A stretch of DNA of 64,000 nucleotides from Rhodobacteraceae bacterium (ex Bugula neritina AB1). Its GTDB lineage: Bacteria; Pseudomonadota; Alphaproteobacteria; Rhodobacterales; Rhodobacteraceae. A program made the position numbers and the translations under genes. Below the pieces are notes generated by a model. The model saw nothing but the letters and a program-made list of their open reading frames with translations. It was not told where the DNA came from and searched no databases. The stretch covers positions 29,952-93,951 of the forward strand of contig MDLF01000051.1 in NCBI GenBank assembly GCA_001730095.1, read 5' to 3'. Below, one piece after another: positions 17,975 to 27,785 of the stretch (the stretch's first letter is position 1; the number at the start of each line of letters is the position of its first letter).

Positions 17975-18157
17975 GCTACAAGAGCATCCCGAACAGCACC
18001 TTCCAGGCAGGGGCGGGCAGGTCCGATCACGGCATCACTGAAGCGTTGCCGCTGCCTGCGCCCGGCCCTTTGTGATTTCGAGGTGCGGCAAAGGCCGCGC
18101 TGGGCAGCTACCGTGTCAACGGACGCCGGAAGTCACAGAAGAAAATGTTCAAAGCCG

Positions 18158-18922
18158 TTACAGGTAACCCTGAGCACGGAAGCTGAGTTCCGCAGATTTT
18201 CCGATAATCAGATGGTCGTGCAAAGTGATTCCCAATGCGGTGAGTGCGGCCTGGATTTGATCCGTCATTTGGATATCGCTGTCAGAAGGTGTTGGATCTC
18301 CGGATGGGTGATTATGCACGAGAATCAAGGCGCTGGCGTTGAGTTCCAGGGCGCGTTTGGCAACCTCCCGAGGGTAGACAGGGACGTGGTCGACGGTGCC
18401 GCGGGACTGTTCTTCGTCGGCGATCAGCACGTTCTTGCGGTCCAGGAACAGGATGCGGAACTGCTCTGTCTCACGGTGGGCCATGATGGTGTGGCAATAG
18501 TCCAGCAATGCGTCCCAGCTGGAGATCACCTGCCGCTGCATCACCCGGGCGCGTGCCATACGGTGGGCGGCGGCCTCCAGCACCTTGAGGTCGGTGATGA
18601 CTGCGTCACCGATCCCCTTGATCTGGGCCAGCCGTTCGGCTGAGGCGGTGACCACGCGGTTGAAATCTCCAAAGGTGTCCAGCAGCTGGCGCGCCAGCGG
18701 TTTCACATCGCGGCGGGGGATGGAGCGGAACAGGACCAGTTCCAGCAGCTCGTAATCCGGCATTGCAGCCGCGCCGCCCGCCATGAAACGCTCGCGCAGG
18801 CGCGTGCGGTGGTCCTTGATGTAGGAGGGCAGGCGGCCAGAGGCCAGGGGCTGCGCGGGAGCTTCGTCGCTGCCGGGGAACAGCGGCAGGGAGACGTCCT
18901 GAAAAGAGGGGTCCTGTGCCAT
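18158..18922 (-). CDS. radC: RadC family JAB1/MPN protein
   Basis: A 254-residue RadC-like protein. N-terminal helix-hairpin-helix region (DYELLELVLFRSIPRRDVKPLA, IKGIGDAVITDLK) precedes a JAMM-type metalloprotease-like domain with the motif HNHPSGDPTPSDSD near residue 205. The true function of RadC is unsettled; the old DNA repair role was traced to other genes. Start taken at MAQDPSFQD (18922); a 20-residue upstream extension lacks conservation. Converges with dxs. Confidence 0.9.
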   Translation of the reverse strand: MAQDPSFQDVSLPLFPGSDEAPAQPLASGRLPSYIKDHRTRLRERFMAGGAAAMPDYELLELVLFRSIPRRDVKPLARQLLDTFGDFNRVVTASAERLAQIKGIGDAVITDLKVLEAAAHRMARARVMQRQVISSWDALLDYCHTIMAHRETEQFRILFLDRKNVLIADEEQSRGTVDHVPVYPREVAKRALELNASALILVHNHPSGDPTPSDSDIQMTDQIQAALTALGITLHDHLIIGKSAELSFRAQGYL

Positions 18923-18995
18923 GCCGCCATGGTGCCGCCATCTTGGTTGAAGAAGTGTTAATGCGCATTGCGGCATCGGCACGGTTCGGAAATAG

Positions 18996-19024
18996 AAAAG
19001 CGCCCCGTGTGGGGCGCTTTCTGG
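18996..19024. terminator. Terminator between radC and dnaJ
   Basis: Stem AAAGCGCCCC / GGGGCGCTTT with a GTGT loop (18997-19020). On the minus strand the stem is followed by TCTATTT; it sits 87 bp after the dnaJ stop. Confidence 0.8.
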
Positions 19025-19106
19025 TGATACGATCTATGTAGCGCCAAGGGCTCTGCGCCCTTATTCGCGCCTGAAACTGTCGACTGGACGGTTTCCCAGG
19101 CGGCGC

Positions 19107-20267
19107 TCAGCCCTTCATACCATCCCAGAAGCTTTTCACCGAAGAGAAGAAGCTGCGGGATTCAGGGTTGGTGTTGTCCTCGGACATTTCCTCGAACTCG
19201 CGCAGAAGCTCCTTCTGGCGGGACGTGAGGTTGACCGGGGTTTCCACCGCCAGTTCGATGAACATGTCGCCGGTGGCGCCGCCGCGCAGGGCTGGCATGC
19301 CCTTGCTGCGCAGCCGCATCTGGCGGCCGGACTGGCTGCCTTCGGGGATCTGCACCCGGCCGCGGCCGCCGTCAATGGTCGGCACTTCGATGGAACCGCC
19401 AAGCGCTGCTTTGGCCATGCTGACCGGAACCCGGCAATAGAGGTTGTTGCCGTCGCGTTCGAACAGGGCGTGCTGGCCGACCTCCACAAAGATGTAGAGA
19501 TCGCCCGGAGGGCCGCCGCGCAGGCCGGCTTCGCCTTCGCCGGCCAGACGGATGCGGGTGCCGGTTTCCACACCTGCGGGGATATTCACCGACAGGGAGC
19601 GGTCCTTTTCCACGCGTCCGTGGCCGTGGCAGGATTTGCACGGGTTCTTGATGATCTGGCCCAGGCCCGAGCAGGTCGGGCAGGTGCGTTCAACAGTAAA
19701 GAAACCCTGCTGTGCACGCACCTTGCCCATGCCAGAGCAGGTGGGACAGGTGGTAGGTTCCACACCGCCCTCAGCGCCGGTGCCCTCGCAGGAGGTACAT
19801 GCAACCGAGGTCGGAACCTTGATGGTCTTGTGCAGCCCGGCAAAGGCTTCCTCGAGAGAGACGCGCAAGTTGTAGCGCAGGTCGGCGCCGCGAGAGGGCC
19901 GCTGCCGTCCGCCGCCGCCGCCGCGCTGACCGCCCATGAAGTCGCCGAACAGGTCGTCGAACACATCGGAGAAGGCGGAGGAGAAGTCGCCACCGCCAAA
20001 GCCCTGGCCCTGACCGCCGCGCTGGCCGCCGCCCATGCCGTTTTCAAAAGCAGCATGACCAAAGCGGTCATAGGCAGCTTTCTTCTCGGCGTCTTTCAGG
20101 ACGTCGTATGCCTCATTGGCTTCCTTGAACTGCGCCTCGGCATCCGGATTGTCGGAGTTCCGGTCGGGATGCAGTTCTTTGGCCTTCTTGCGAAAGCCCT
20201 TTTTGATTTCGTCTGCGGAGGCGCCTTTGGCCACCCCGAGCACATCGTAATAGTCGCGTTTTGACAT
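19107..20267 (-). CDS. dnaJ: Chaperone DnaJ
   Basis: Type I Hsp40 co-chaperone, 386 residues, that stimulates the DnaK ATPase and delivers unfolded clients. J domain at residues 1-70 with the HPD tripeptide (KELHPDRNS), a Gly/Phe-rich linker ([17 protein letters not shown]), then four CxxCxGxG zinc motifs: [24 protein letters not shown] and CKSCHGHG (residues about 143-220), then the C-terminal substrate domain. All are intact. It follows dnaK on the same strand after 76 bp that contain a perfect hairpin. Confidence 0.97.
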   Translation of the reverse strand: MSKRDYYDVLGVAKGASADEIKKGFRKKAKELHPDRNSDNPDAEAQFKEANEAYDVLKDAEKKAAYDRFGHAAFENGMGGGQRGGQGQGFGGGDFSSAFSDVFDDLFGDFMGGQRGGGGGRQRPSRGADLRYNLRVSLEEAFAGLHKTIKVPTSVACTSCEGTGAEGGVEPTTCPTCSGMGKVRAQQGFFTVERTCPTCSGLGQIIKNPCKSCHGHGRVEKDRSLSVNIPAGVETGTRIRLAGEGEAGLRGGPPGDLYIFVEVGQHALFERDGNNLYCRVPVSMAKAALGGSIEVPTIDGGRGRVQIPEGSQSGRQMRLRSKGMPALRGGATGDMFIELAVETPVNLTSRQKELLREFEEMSEDNTNPESRSFFSSVKSFWDGMKG

Positions 20268-20296
20268 CGGATAACCCCATCTGCCTCAACGAAGAT

Positions 20297-20323
20297 GGGC
20301 CGGTCCGGGATCCGGACCGGCCC
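20297..20323 (-). other. Intercistronic hairpin between dnaK and dnaJ
   Basis: Perfect 12-bp stem GGGCCGGTCCGG / CCGGACCGGCCC with a 3-nt loop and no U-tract. It could attenuate transcription or set an RNA end that leaves more dnaK than dnaJ message. See also the similar hairpin between hpf and ptsN. Confidence 0.7.
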
Positions 20324-20343
20324 GCTATGGCCTGATGTCAGGC

Positions 20344-22266
20344 TTAGCGCTTATCGTTGTCCAGGTCTTCGAATTCCGCGTCAACGATGTCGTCGTCAGC
20401 CGGGCCGGCGGCTTCGTCAGCTGCTGCCGGTTCTTCCTCGCCTTCCGCTTCGGCTTGCGCCTTGTAGATCGCTTCGCCCAGTTTCATTGCGGCTTCAGTG
20501 ACGTTCTGGATGCCGGATTTGATCTTCTCGGCGGTCGATTTCTCGTTTTCCAGATCGTCCTTCAGAGCTGCCACAGCCAGTTCGATCACTTCTACAGTGG
20601 AAGGATCAACCTTGTCGCTGTGCTCTTCAACCGACTTCTCGGTCGAGTGGATCAGCGATTCGGCCTGGTTACGGGCTTCGATCAGCTCGCGACGTTCCTT
20701 GTCTGCTTCGGCGTTGTCCTCGGCGTCCTTGACCATCTTTTCGATGTCGTCGTCCGAGAGACCGCCCGATGCCTGGATGGTGATCTGCTGTTCCTTGCCG
20801 GTCGCCTTGTCCTTGGCGCCGACCGACACGATGCCGTTGGCGTCGATGTCAAAGGTCACTTCGATCTGCGGCATTCCGCGCGGTGCCGGCGGGATATCCT
20901 CGAGGTTGAACTGGCCGAGCATCTTGTTGTCGGCAGCCATTTCACGCTCACCCTGGAACACGCGGATGGTCACGGCGTTCTGGTTGTCTTCCGCGGTCGA
21001 GAACACCTGGCTCTTCTTGGTCGGGATGGTGGTGTTGCGGTCGATCAGGCGGGTGAAGACACCGCCCAGGGTTTCGATGCCCAGGGACAGCGGGGTCACG
21101 TCGAGCAGCACCACGTCCTTGACGTCGCCTTGCAGAACACCGGCCTGGATGGCGGCGCCCATGGCGACCACTTCGTCCGGGTTCACACCCTTGTGCGGCT
21201 CTTTGCCGAAGAATTTTGTGACTTCTTCGATCACTTTCGGCATGCGGGTCATACCGCCGACCAGAACCACCTCGTCAATGTCGCCAGCCGACAGGCCTGC
21301 GTCCTTGAGAGCCGCCTTGCACGGATCCATCGAACGCTTGATCAGGTCGGACACCAGGCTTTCCAGCTTGGCGCGGGTCAGCTTCATCACCATGTGCAGC
21401 GGCTGGCCCGAGGACGGGTCCATCGAGATGAACGGCTGGTTGATCTCGGTCTGCGAGGTGGAGGACAGTTCGATCTTGGCTTTTTCCGCGGCCTCTTTCA
21501 GGCGCTGCAGGGCCATCTTGTCTTTGGACAGATCGACGCCGTTTTCCTTTTTGAATTGGTCCGCCAGATAGTTGACGATCCGCATGTCAAAGTCTTCGCC
21601 GCCCAGGAAGGTGTCGCCGTTGGTCGACTTCACTTCGAACAGGCCGTCGTCGATTTCCAGGATGGTGACGTCGAAGGTACCGCCGCCGAGGTCATAGACC
21701 GCGATGGTCTGGGTGTTTTCCTTGTCCAGGCCATAGGCCAGAGCGGCAGCTGTCGGCTCGTTGATGATGCGCAGCACTTCGAGGCCCGCGATCTTGCCGG
21801 CGTCTTTGGTGGCCTGACGCTGGGCGTCGTTGAAATAGGCCGGCACGGTGATCACCGCCTGGGTGACTTCCTCGCCCAGGTAGGATTCCGCGGTTTCCTT
21901 CATCTTGCCCAGGGTGAAGGCAGAGATCTGCGACGGGGAGTATTTCTCACCCTTGGCTTCGACCCATGCATCGCCGTTGCCGCCGTTGACGATGGCGAAA
22001 GGCACCATCTTTTTGTCTTTCTCGACGGCCGCGTCGTCATTGCGGCGGCCGATCAGGCGCTTGACGCCGTAGACAGTATTGTCGGGGTTAGTGACGGCCT
22101 GGCGTTTGGCCGGCTGGCCGACGAGGCGTTCATCGTCGGTGAAGGCAACAATCGACGGGGTGGTGCGTGCGCCCTCGGCGTTTTCAATCACGCGGGGCTG
22201 GGAGCCATCCATGATGGCCACGCAGGAGTTGGTGGTCCCCAGGTCGATGCCGATAACTTTGCTCAT
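20344..22266 (-). CDS. dnaK: Chaperone DnaK (Hsp70)
   Basis: ATP-driven chaperone of 640 residues. The N-terminal ATPase domain starts [15 protein letters not shown] and includes [21 protein letters not shown] and the phosphate loop [13 protein letters not shown]; the substrate domain begins near residue 390 after [18 protein letters not shown]; the lid ends with a short acidic tail ([14 protein letters not shown]). The start is at 22266; the in-frame 50 codons upstream cover the promoter and are not part of the protein. A heat-shock promoter lies about 110 bp upstream. Operon dnaK-dnaJ. Confidence 0.98.
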   Translation of the reverse strand: MSKVIGIDLGTTNSCVAIMDGSQPRVIENAEGARTTPSIVAFTDDERLVGQPAKRQAVTNPDNTVYGVKRLIGRRNDDAAVEKDKKMVPFAIVNGGNGDAWVEAKGEKYSPSQISAFTLGKMKETAESYLGEEVTQAVITVPAYFNDAQRQATKDAGKIAGLEVLRIINEPTAAALAYGLDKENTQTIAVYDLGGGTFDVTILEIDDGLFEVKSTNGDTFLGGEDFDMRIVNYLADQFKKENGVDLSKDKMALQRLKEAAEKAKIELSSTSQTEINQPFISMDPSSGQPLHMVMKLTRAKLESLVSDLIKRSMDPCKAALKDAGLSAGDIDEVVLVGGMTRMPKVIEEVTKFFGKEPHKGVNPDEVVAMGAAIQAGVLQGDVKDVVLLDVTPLSLGIETLGGVFTRLIDRNTTIPTKKSQVFSTAEDNQNAVTIRVFQGEREMAADNKMLGQFNLEDIPPAPRGMPQIEVTFDIDANGIVSVGAKDKATGKEQQITIQASGGLSDDDIEKMVKDAEDNAEADKERRELIEARNQAESLIHSTEKSVEEHSDKVDPSTVEVIELAVAALKDDLENEKSTAEKIKSGIQNVTEAAMKLGEAIYKAQAEAEGEEEPAAADEAAGPADDDIVDAEFEDLDNDKR

Positions 22267-22373
22267 TTGCGATCCCTTTTTACTACTCAAGGCGATTACC
22301 CGAGGCCTGAACCCGTTGCGGCATCCCGGCCCCGATTGATTTGCGGTTTGGTCTGCACCTCGCCGCGTCCCGG

Positions 22374-22405
22374 CGTATATAGGGGCGTGAAAACGGCCCT
22401 GCAAG
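22374..22405 (-). promoter_or_regulatory. RpoH (sigma-32) heat-shock promoter of dnaK
   Basis: On the minus strand CTTGCAG (-35) is followed after 13 nt by CCCCTATATAC (-10), matching the alphaproteobacterial RpoH consensus CTTG with a CCTATAT box about 17 nt further on. It lies 108 bp upstream of the dnaK start codon. Confidence 0.85.
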
Positions 22406-22479
22406 CGCCAGTACACGTCTGGAGGCGTGAATCAATGCGCTTTTTTGCAAGGGTCATGGTTAAGAATGGATGAACGGCT

Positions 22480-23082
22480 ATGGCCCTGCTGAAGGTGCGC
22501 GGATTTGATGTTCACAAGGGGTATCTGGATGCAGCCCGGCAGCGGGCGCTGATAGAGAGCCTGCGGGGGGTGCTGAAGGCGGCGCCGTTGTTTTCGCCGG
22601 AAGTGCCCGGCGGCGGGCGGATGTCTGTGCGGATGACCTCGGCCGGGCAGTTCGGCTGGTTTTCGGATGCCAAAAACTATCGCTATACGGAACAGCATCC
22701 CGCCGGGCAGGCCTGGCCTGTGATCCCGGCGGAGGTTCTGGAGATCTGGCGTGTGCTGACCGGGCTGGAGCGGCCGCCCGAGTGCTGTTTGCTGAACTAC
22801 TATGGCGAGGGCGCGCGGATGGGGTTGCATCAGGACAAGGATGAAGCGGATTTTTCCTTTCCAGTGGTTTCGATCTCGCTGGGGGATGACGGGCTGTTCC
22901 GGATCGGCAACCGGACGCGCGGCGGCAAGACGGAATCTCTCTGGCTGAATTCAGGTGATGTTGTGGTGATGGGCGGCGCGGCGCGGCTGGCCTATCACGG
23001 GGTGGACCGGATCCGGTTCAAGTCGTCACGGCTACTGCCCAAGGGCGGGCGGATCAATCTGACGCTGCGGGTGGTCACGTGA
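22480..23082 (+). CDS. alkB: AlkB-family DNA/RNA dealkylase
   Basis: A 200-residue 2-oxoglutarate/Fe(II) dioxygenase that removes methyl groups such as 1-methyladenine and 3-methylcytosine from nucleic acids by oxidation. Substrate and iron-binding features are visible: LNYYGEGARMGLHQDKDEAD with the HxD pair near residue 118, AYHGVDRI with the distal His, and the RINLTLR arginine that holds 2-oxoglutarate at the C-terminus. Length agrees with bacterial AlkB. It is divergent from dnaK and convergent with the ABC-2 permease gene. Confidence 0.92.
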   Translation: MALLKVRGFDVHKGYLDAARQRALIESLRGVLKAAPLFSPEVPGGGRMSVRMTSAGQFGWFSDAKNYRYTEQHPAGQAWPVIPAEVLEIWRVLTGLERPPECCLLNYYGEGARMGLHQDKDEADFSFPVVSISLGDDGLFRIGNRTRGGKTESLWLNSGDVVVMGGAARLAYHGVDRIRFKSSRLLPKGGRINLTLRVVT

Positions 23083-23148
23083 TGACTGACTGGGCGCAAG
23101 AACGACAGCTTTTGCCAAGGCATCTGCATAAAGGCGAGAGGCTTGGGA

Positions 23149-23970
23149 TCAACGGCGCGCGTTCCAGCTGAGGGAGACATGGCGGCGGGTGTAGAATTCA
23201 CCCATCAGTCCCACAACGATCAGCACCAGCGCCACCCAGGCGGCATATTGCCAGGAGCTGAAATGCGGGTTGTAGTTGATGAAGACAAAGCCCCGCGACT
23301 GATCGATGCAGTGAAACAGCGGGTTCCAGTCGAACATGGCCAGCATGAAACTGGGCAGGGTGTTTGCCAGGAACATCTTGCCCGATGCGATCATATTGGC
23401 GCGCTGGTAGATCATGGTCAGAATGCTGACGAAACTGGGGGCCCAGGGTTTGAGCACCAGGAAGACAAGCCCCACGCCAAACCCGGTGATCCAGGCCAGC
23501 AGGACCATGCCGAAGGCCGGAATGGGTTCCGCGATTTCCACGGGCGTGTAGGCAACGTGATAGACAAACAGGATGAAGAACAGGGACAGCACCTGAATAT
23601 AGAGCGCGCCGATGGCAGCGGACAGAAGTGCCACCATTGTATTCATCGGGGCATGCTGCATCATCGGGCTGCTGGGGCCTTCGGCGCCGGAGATGGCGCT
23701 TACGGTCTTGGTGTGCACCATGAACAGATAGACGCCAGACATCACATACAGCAGGAAATCGCCGCGGATTGCAGAGCCGCGCATTCCTAGCAGCGCAAAC
23801 ATGACGTAGAAGGCCAAAACAAACAGAATTGTTTGCATCAGGTTCAGCCCCAACGCGATAAAGGCGTTGTTATGTTTGGAGCGGACGCTGCGCACAGCAG
23901 AATGAAACACCACTTCGCTCAGGGCGAAGAAACCTGATGTCCGCGAAGACTGAGGGCGCTGTTGAAACAT
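23149..23970 (-). CDS. ABC-2 type polysaccharide export permease (KpsM/Wzm-like)
   Basis: A 273-residue inner-membrane protein with six predicted helices in the ABC-2 layout: TM1 near AFIALGLNLMQTILFVLAFYVMFAL, TM2 near GDFLLYVMSGVYLFMVH, TM3-4 around ALLSAAIGALYIQVLSLFFILFV, and the last helix AAWVALVLIVVGLMGEF; the motif PLFHCIDQSRGFVFINYNP resembles the loop of capsule exporters. It would carry a lipid-linked glycan across the membrane with an ATPase partner, but no ATPase gene lies next to it. It is divergent from cysQ and heads a glycan gene region. Confidence 0.82.
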   Translation of the reverse strand: MFQQRPQSSRTSGFFALSEVVFHSAVRSVRSKHNNAFIALGLNLMQTILFVLAFYVMFALLGMRGSAIRGDFLLYVMSGVYLFMVHTKTVSAISGAEGPSSPMMQHAPMNTMVALLSAAIGALYIQVLSLFFILFVYHVAYTPVEIAEPIPAFGMVLLAWITGFGVGLVFLVLKPWAPSFVSILTMIYQRANMIASGKMFLANTLPSFMLAMFDWNPLFHCIDQSRGFVFINYNPHFSSWQYAAWVALVLIVVGLMGEFYTRRHVSLSWNARR

Positions 23971-24082
23971 GAGACCTGCGTTCTCTGCTCTTATCTAATG
24001 CGGCTGCTTGCCGTTCTGCTGTCTGAGTATCATAAGGGGCAAGAGGAAAATTTTCAATTAAACCCGTGTTGGGGAGAAATAA

Positions 24083-24880
24083 GTGACCTATGACGATCTG
24101 GTGCCTGTAATTCGTCGTCTGGCCATAGAAGCCGGCGCGAAGATCATGGAGATCTATAATTCCGACGACTTCGACGTGAAAGTGAAGTCTGATGACAGCC
24201 CGGTGACCGAAGCAGATGAAGCAGCGGATGCGCTGATCTCGGCCGGTTTGCGCGCGGCGTTTCCGGAGATGATGCTGGTTACTGAGGAACAGTCTGCTTC
24301 GCACAAGGAGCGCGGGGATACCTTCCTGATCGTCGATCCGCTGGACGGAACCAAGGAATTCATCCATCGCCGCGGTGATTTTACCGTCAACATCGCCCTG
24401 GTGGAAAACGGCGTGCCGACCCGAGGTGTGGTCTATGCGCCGGCCAAGGAACGGATGTTCTTTACCCTGGCAGATGGCAGCGCTGTGGAGGAGACCGGAG
24501 CGTTTGATCCGCAGACCATCGGCGCGACCCGCGCGATCCGGGTGGCTGACAGCGACAATTCGGCGCTGATGGTGGTGGCGTCGAAATCGCACCGTGATCA
24601 GGCAACTGATGATTACATCGGCAAGTACAGCGTGAAGGACAGCAAAAGCGCAGGCTCATCGCTGAAATTCTGTCTGGTGGCCACCGGTGAGGCAGATCTG
24701 TACCCGCGGGTTGGCCGCACCATGGAATGGGACACTGCGGCTGGTCATGCGGTTCTCGCCGGGGCTGGCGGTGAGGTGGTGCGTTTTGATGACCATTCAC
24801 CGCTGAAATACGGTAAAGAAGGGTACGCGAACCCGTTCTTTATTGCTTATGCGCCGGCAGTGGAGCTGAAGAAAGCCTGA
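24083..24880 (+). CDS. cysQ: 3'(2'),5'-bisphosphate nucleotidase
   Basis: Hydrolyses PAP, the by-product of PAPS-dependent sulfation, to AMP. The 265-residue inositol-monophosphatase-fold enzyme has the metal-binding DPLDGTKEF (near residue 85), the EEQ triplet and the C-terminal WDTAAGHAVLAGAGG. GTG start at 24083 with GGGGAG 7 nt upstream. Its stop overlaps the kdsB start by 1 bp (TGATG), so both are translated together. A sulfotransferase-like gene lies 7 kb downstream in the same direction, which fits a PAP recycling role; sulfate assimilation is the alternative. Confidence 0.92.
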   Translation: MTYDDLVPVIRRLAIEAGAKIMEIYNSDDFDVKVKSDDSPVTEADEAADALISAGLRAAFPEMMLVTEEQSASHKERGDTFLIVDPLDGTKEFIHRRGDFTVNIALVENGVPTRGVVYAPAKERMFFTLADGSAVEETGAFDPQTIGATRAIRVADSDNSALMVVASKSHRDQATDDYIGKYSVKDSKSAGSSLKFCLVATGEADLYPRVGRTMEWDTAAGHAVLAGAGGEVVRFDDHSPLKYGKEGYANPFFIAYAPAVELKKA

Positions 24881-25680
24881 TGTCAGTCCTGATCGTCATT
24901 CCCGCCCGCTATGCCTCCACCCGCTATCCGGGCAAGCCGCTGGTGCCGCTGACCGGTGCAACCGGCGAGAAGCGTTCACTGGTGGAGCGGTCCTGGCGGG
25001 CTGCCAGTTCAGTTGCAGGCGTGGACCGTGTGGTGGTGGCCACTGATGATGATCGCATCAAAGAGGCCGCCGAGGCCTTTGGCGCCGAAGTTGTGATGAC
25101 TTCGGAAACCTGCGCCAATGGTACCGAACGCTGCGCTGAGGCGCATGCGGCGCTGGGCGGCGGCTATGAGATTGTGGTGAATTTGCAAGGCGATGCACCG
25201 CTGACGCCGCATTGGTTCGTTGAGGATCTGGTGGCTGGGCTTCGGGCCGCACCCGGCATGGGGCTGGCGACACCCGTGCTGCGCTGCAATGGCGAAACCC
25301 TGAACAGCCTCCTGGCGGACCGCAAGGAAGGCCGTGTTGGCGGCACAACGGCGGTGTTTGCTGCGGACCATAGCGCGCTCTATTTCTCCAAGGAGGTGGT
25401 CCCGTATTGCGGGCAGACATTTGGTGACGGCGAAAATACGCCGGTTTTTCACCATGTTGGCGTCTACGCCTACCGGCCGGATGCCCTGGCAGCGTATCCT
25501 GATTGGGATACAGGGCCGCTGGAGCGGCTCGAAGGGCTGGAGCAGCTGCGGTTTCTGGAAAACGGGCGTAAAGTGCTGTGTGTGGAAGTGGAAGCGCGTG
25601 GTCGCGAATTCTGGGAACTGAACAACCCGGAAGATGTGCCGCGGCTGGAAGCCATGCTGAAGAAGATGGGGCATGAGTGA
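24880..25680 (+). CDS. kdsB: 3-deoxy-manno-octulosonate cytidylyltransferase
   Basis: Activates Kdo to CMP-Kdo for lipopolysaccharide core or capsule synthesis. 266 residues, starting with the nucleotide-binding stretch SVLIVIPARYASTRYPGKPLV (opening residues shown as IPARYASTRYPGKPL), then VVVATDDDRI and NLQGDAPL for CTP and metal. The sequence is typical of the KdsB/KpsU group. Translationally coupled to cysQ. KdsD (36505-37473) provides the first Kdo precursor; a KdsB in a glycan locus rather than with lpt genes suggests a capsule-type use (inference). Confidence 0.9.
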   Translation: MSVLIVIPARYASTRYPGKPLVPLTGATGEKRSLVERSWRAASSVAGVDRVVVATDDDRIKEAAEAFGAEVVMTSETCANGTERCAEAHAALGGGYEIVVNLQGDAPLTPHWFVEDLVAGLRAAPGMGLATPVLRCNGETLNSLLADRKEGRVGGTTAVFAADHSALYFSKEVVPYCGQTFGDGENTPVFHHVGVYAYRPDALAAYPDWDTGPLERLEGLEQLRFLENGRKVLCVEVEARGREFWELNNPEDVPRLEAMLKKMGHE

Positions 25681-25856
25681 TCGAATTGTGGTAAAGAGTA
25701 TCAGGACAGAGAATGCCGCTTCAGAACGGCAAAACGAGGCAACGGGCAGCTGTTTTACAACTTGTTGGAGACAGCCGGGCATAATGCGCGCCATTTTTGC
25801 TGAATCTTATACAGATATCAGCGGTCAGCCCGGAATTTGAGCACAGAGAGAATGAC

Positions 25857-26750
25857 ATGCGTAAGAAGGTAACCAAGGCGATTTTTCCCGTTGCTGGCCT
25901 GGGAACAAGATTCCTGCCGGCAACCAAATCAGTGCCAAAAGAAATTATGACTCTGGTCGACCGGCCGCTGGTGCAATACGCCATCGATGAAGCGCGCGCC
26001 GCCGGCATCAAGGAGTTCATCTTTGTGACCTCGCGCGGGAAAGGCGCGCTGGAGGACTATTTTGACCACTCGCCGGTTCTGGAGCAAGAACTGCGCAAGA
26101 AGGGCAAGGATGATCTGCTGGAAATCCTCAAGAACACCGACATGGAATCCGGTGCGATTGCGTATCTGCGCCAGCACAAGGCGCTGGGCTTGGGCCATGC
26201 GGTGTGGTGCGCCCGCCGTCTGATCGCGAATGAGCCTTTTGCGGTGATCCTGCCGGACGACGTGATCGCTGCAGAGAAGCCCTGCCTGCAGCAGATGGTC
26301 GAAGCCTATGAAGAAACCGGTGGCAACATGGTTGCGGCGATGGAAGTCCCGCCTGAGAAAACGTCTTCTTACGGTGTGCTCGACGTCAAGGATGACATGG
26401 GCCGGGTGGTTGCAGCCAACGGTATGGTGGAAAAACCCAAGATGGAGGAAGCGCCGTCCAATCTGGCCGTGATCGGCCGCTACATCCTGGCACCTTCGGT
26501 TCTCAAGAACCTCAACAAGATGAAGCAGGGCGCAGGCGGCGAGATTCAGCTGACCGACGCGATTGCCGAAGACATCGCCAAGGACGTGCCGGTTTACGGT
26601 TACCGCTTTAACGGTCAGCGGTTCGATTGCGGATCCAAAGCGGGCTTTCTGCAGGCAACCGTTGCCTTCGCGCTGGCGCGGGATGAACTGCGGGATGACC
26701 TGATGAACTACATCACCGAGATTGCGCAAGTCGGTAAGGCCGCGCAGTAA
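25857..26750 (+). CDS. galU: UTP-glucose-1-phosphate uridylyltransferase
   Basis: Makes UDP-glucose from UTP and glucose-1-phosphate. The 297-residue protein begins MRKKVTKAIFPVAGLGTRFLP, with the nucleotide-binding GLGTRFLPATKSVPKE, and has VILPDDVI and GVLDVKDD as in GalU/GtaB. Start at 25857 rather than an upstream in-frame codon because the family begins MRKKV and an AGAGAG-rich region lies just before. UDP-glucose feeds galE 50 bp downstream and the glycosyltransferases beyond. Confidence 0.95.
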   Translation: MRKKVTKAIFPVAGLGTRFLPATKSVPKEIMTLVDRPLVQYAIDEARAAGIKEFIFVTSRGKGALEDYFDHSPVLEQELRKKGKDDLLEILKNTDMESGAIAYLRQHKALGLGHAVWCARRLIANEPFAVILPDDVIAAEKPCLQQMVEAYEETGGNMVAAMEVPPEKTSSYGVLDVKDDMGRVVAANGMVEKPKMEEAPSNLAVIGRYILAPSVLKNLNKMKQGAGGEIQLTDAIAEDIAKDVPVYGYRFNGQRFDCGSKAGFLQATVAFALARDELRDDLMNYITEIAQVGKAAQ

Positions 26751-26799
26751 CCAATCTGGCCGCTCTGGATCAGGGGCGGCCCAGCATGGGGCAGAGACA

Positions 26800-27783
26800 G
26801 TGACCAATATCCTCGTGACCGGCGGTGCCGGATACATCGGCTCGCACGCCTGCAAGGCACTGAAGGCTGCCGGTTACGTCCCCGTCACCTATGACAACCT
26901 GATGACCGGCTGGCAGGATGCAGTGAAATTCGGCCCGTTTGAGCGCGGCGATCTGAATGACCGTGCGCGGCTGGATGAGGTGTTCGCTAGGTACCGGCCG
27001 ACCGCGGTGATGCATTTTGCTGCGCTTAGTCAGGTTGGTGAAGCGATGAGCGAGCCAGGCCGCTACTGGGCCAACAATACCGGCGGATCGCTCAATCTGA
27101 TTGAGGCCGCGGCGGCGGCGGGCTGCCTGAACTTTGTGTTTTCCTCGACCTGTGCCACCTATGGCGAACATGACAATGTCGTGCTCGACGAGAACACGCC
27201 GCAGCTGCCGCTGAATGCCTACGGTGCCTCCAAGCGCGCGGTGGAGGATATCCTGAAGGATTTTGGCGCCGCACACGGGCTGCGGTCGGTGATCTTCCGC
27301 TATTTCAATGTTGCGGGTGCGGATCCAGAGGCGGAGGTGGGCGAATTCCACCGCCCAGAGACTCATCTGGTGCCGTTGGTGCTGGATGCGATTGCGGGCA
27401 AACGCGATGCGCTGACCATATTCGGCACCGATTATGACACCCCGGACGGCACCTGCATCCGCGACTATGTGCATGTCTGCGATCTGGTGGATGCACATGT
27501 TCTGGGCCTGAAGTGGCTAGAGGACGGCAAAGGCAGTCAGCTGTTCAATCTGGGCACAGGCACAGGCTTTTCCGTGCGCGAGGTGATGGACAAAGCGGAA
27601 GACGTGACCGGGCAGAAGGTACCCTGCAACACCGGGGCGCGCCGGGCTGGGGATTGCACCAAGCTGGTGTCCGGGTCCACCCGCGCGGTAACCGACCTGG
27701 GCTGGGAGCCGCAAAGATCCACGCTGGAGGTGATGATCGCCGACGCCTGGAAATGGCACCAGACGGGCCACTACGAGCGCTGA
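26800..27783 (+). CDS. galE: UDP-glucose 4-epimerase
   Basis: Interconverts UDP-glucose and UDP-galactose with bound NAD. 327-residue extended SDR protein: GGAGYIGSH Rossmann motif at the start, the catalytic Ser/Thr in FSSTCATYGEHD, the YGASK catalytic Tyr-Lys motif near residue 145 and the sugar-binding FRYFNVAGADP. A GTG at 26800 (VTNILVTGG) is chosen as start; it follows galU by 49 bp and gives the usual length. Acts with galU to supply hexose donors. Confidence 0.95.
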   Translation: MTNILVTGGAGYIGSHACKALKAAGYVPVTYDNLMTGWQDAVKFGPFERGDLNDRARLDEVFARYRPTAVMHFAALSQVGEAMSEPGRYWANNTGGSLNLIEAAAAAGCLNFVFSSTCATYGEHDNVVLDENTPQLPLNAYGASKRAVEDILKDFGAAHGLRSVIFRYFNVAGADPEAEVGEFHRPETHLVPLVLDAIAGKRDALTIFGTDYDTPDGTCIRDYVHVCDLVDAHVLGLKWLEDGKGSQLFNLGTGTGFSVREVMDKAEDVTGQKVPCNTGARRAGDCTKLVSGSTRAVTDLGWEPQRSTLEVMIADAWKWHQTGHYER

Positions 27784-27785
27784 CA

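Noticed and set aside
20335..22473. 712-codon plus-strand frame opposite dnaK
   Set aside because: A mirror of dnaK in an antisense frame; no domain is visible.
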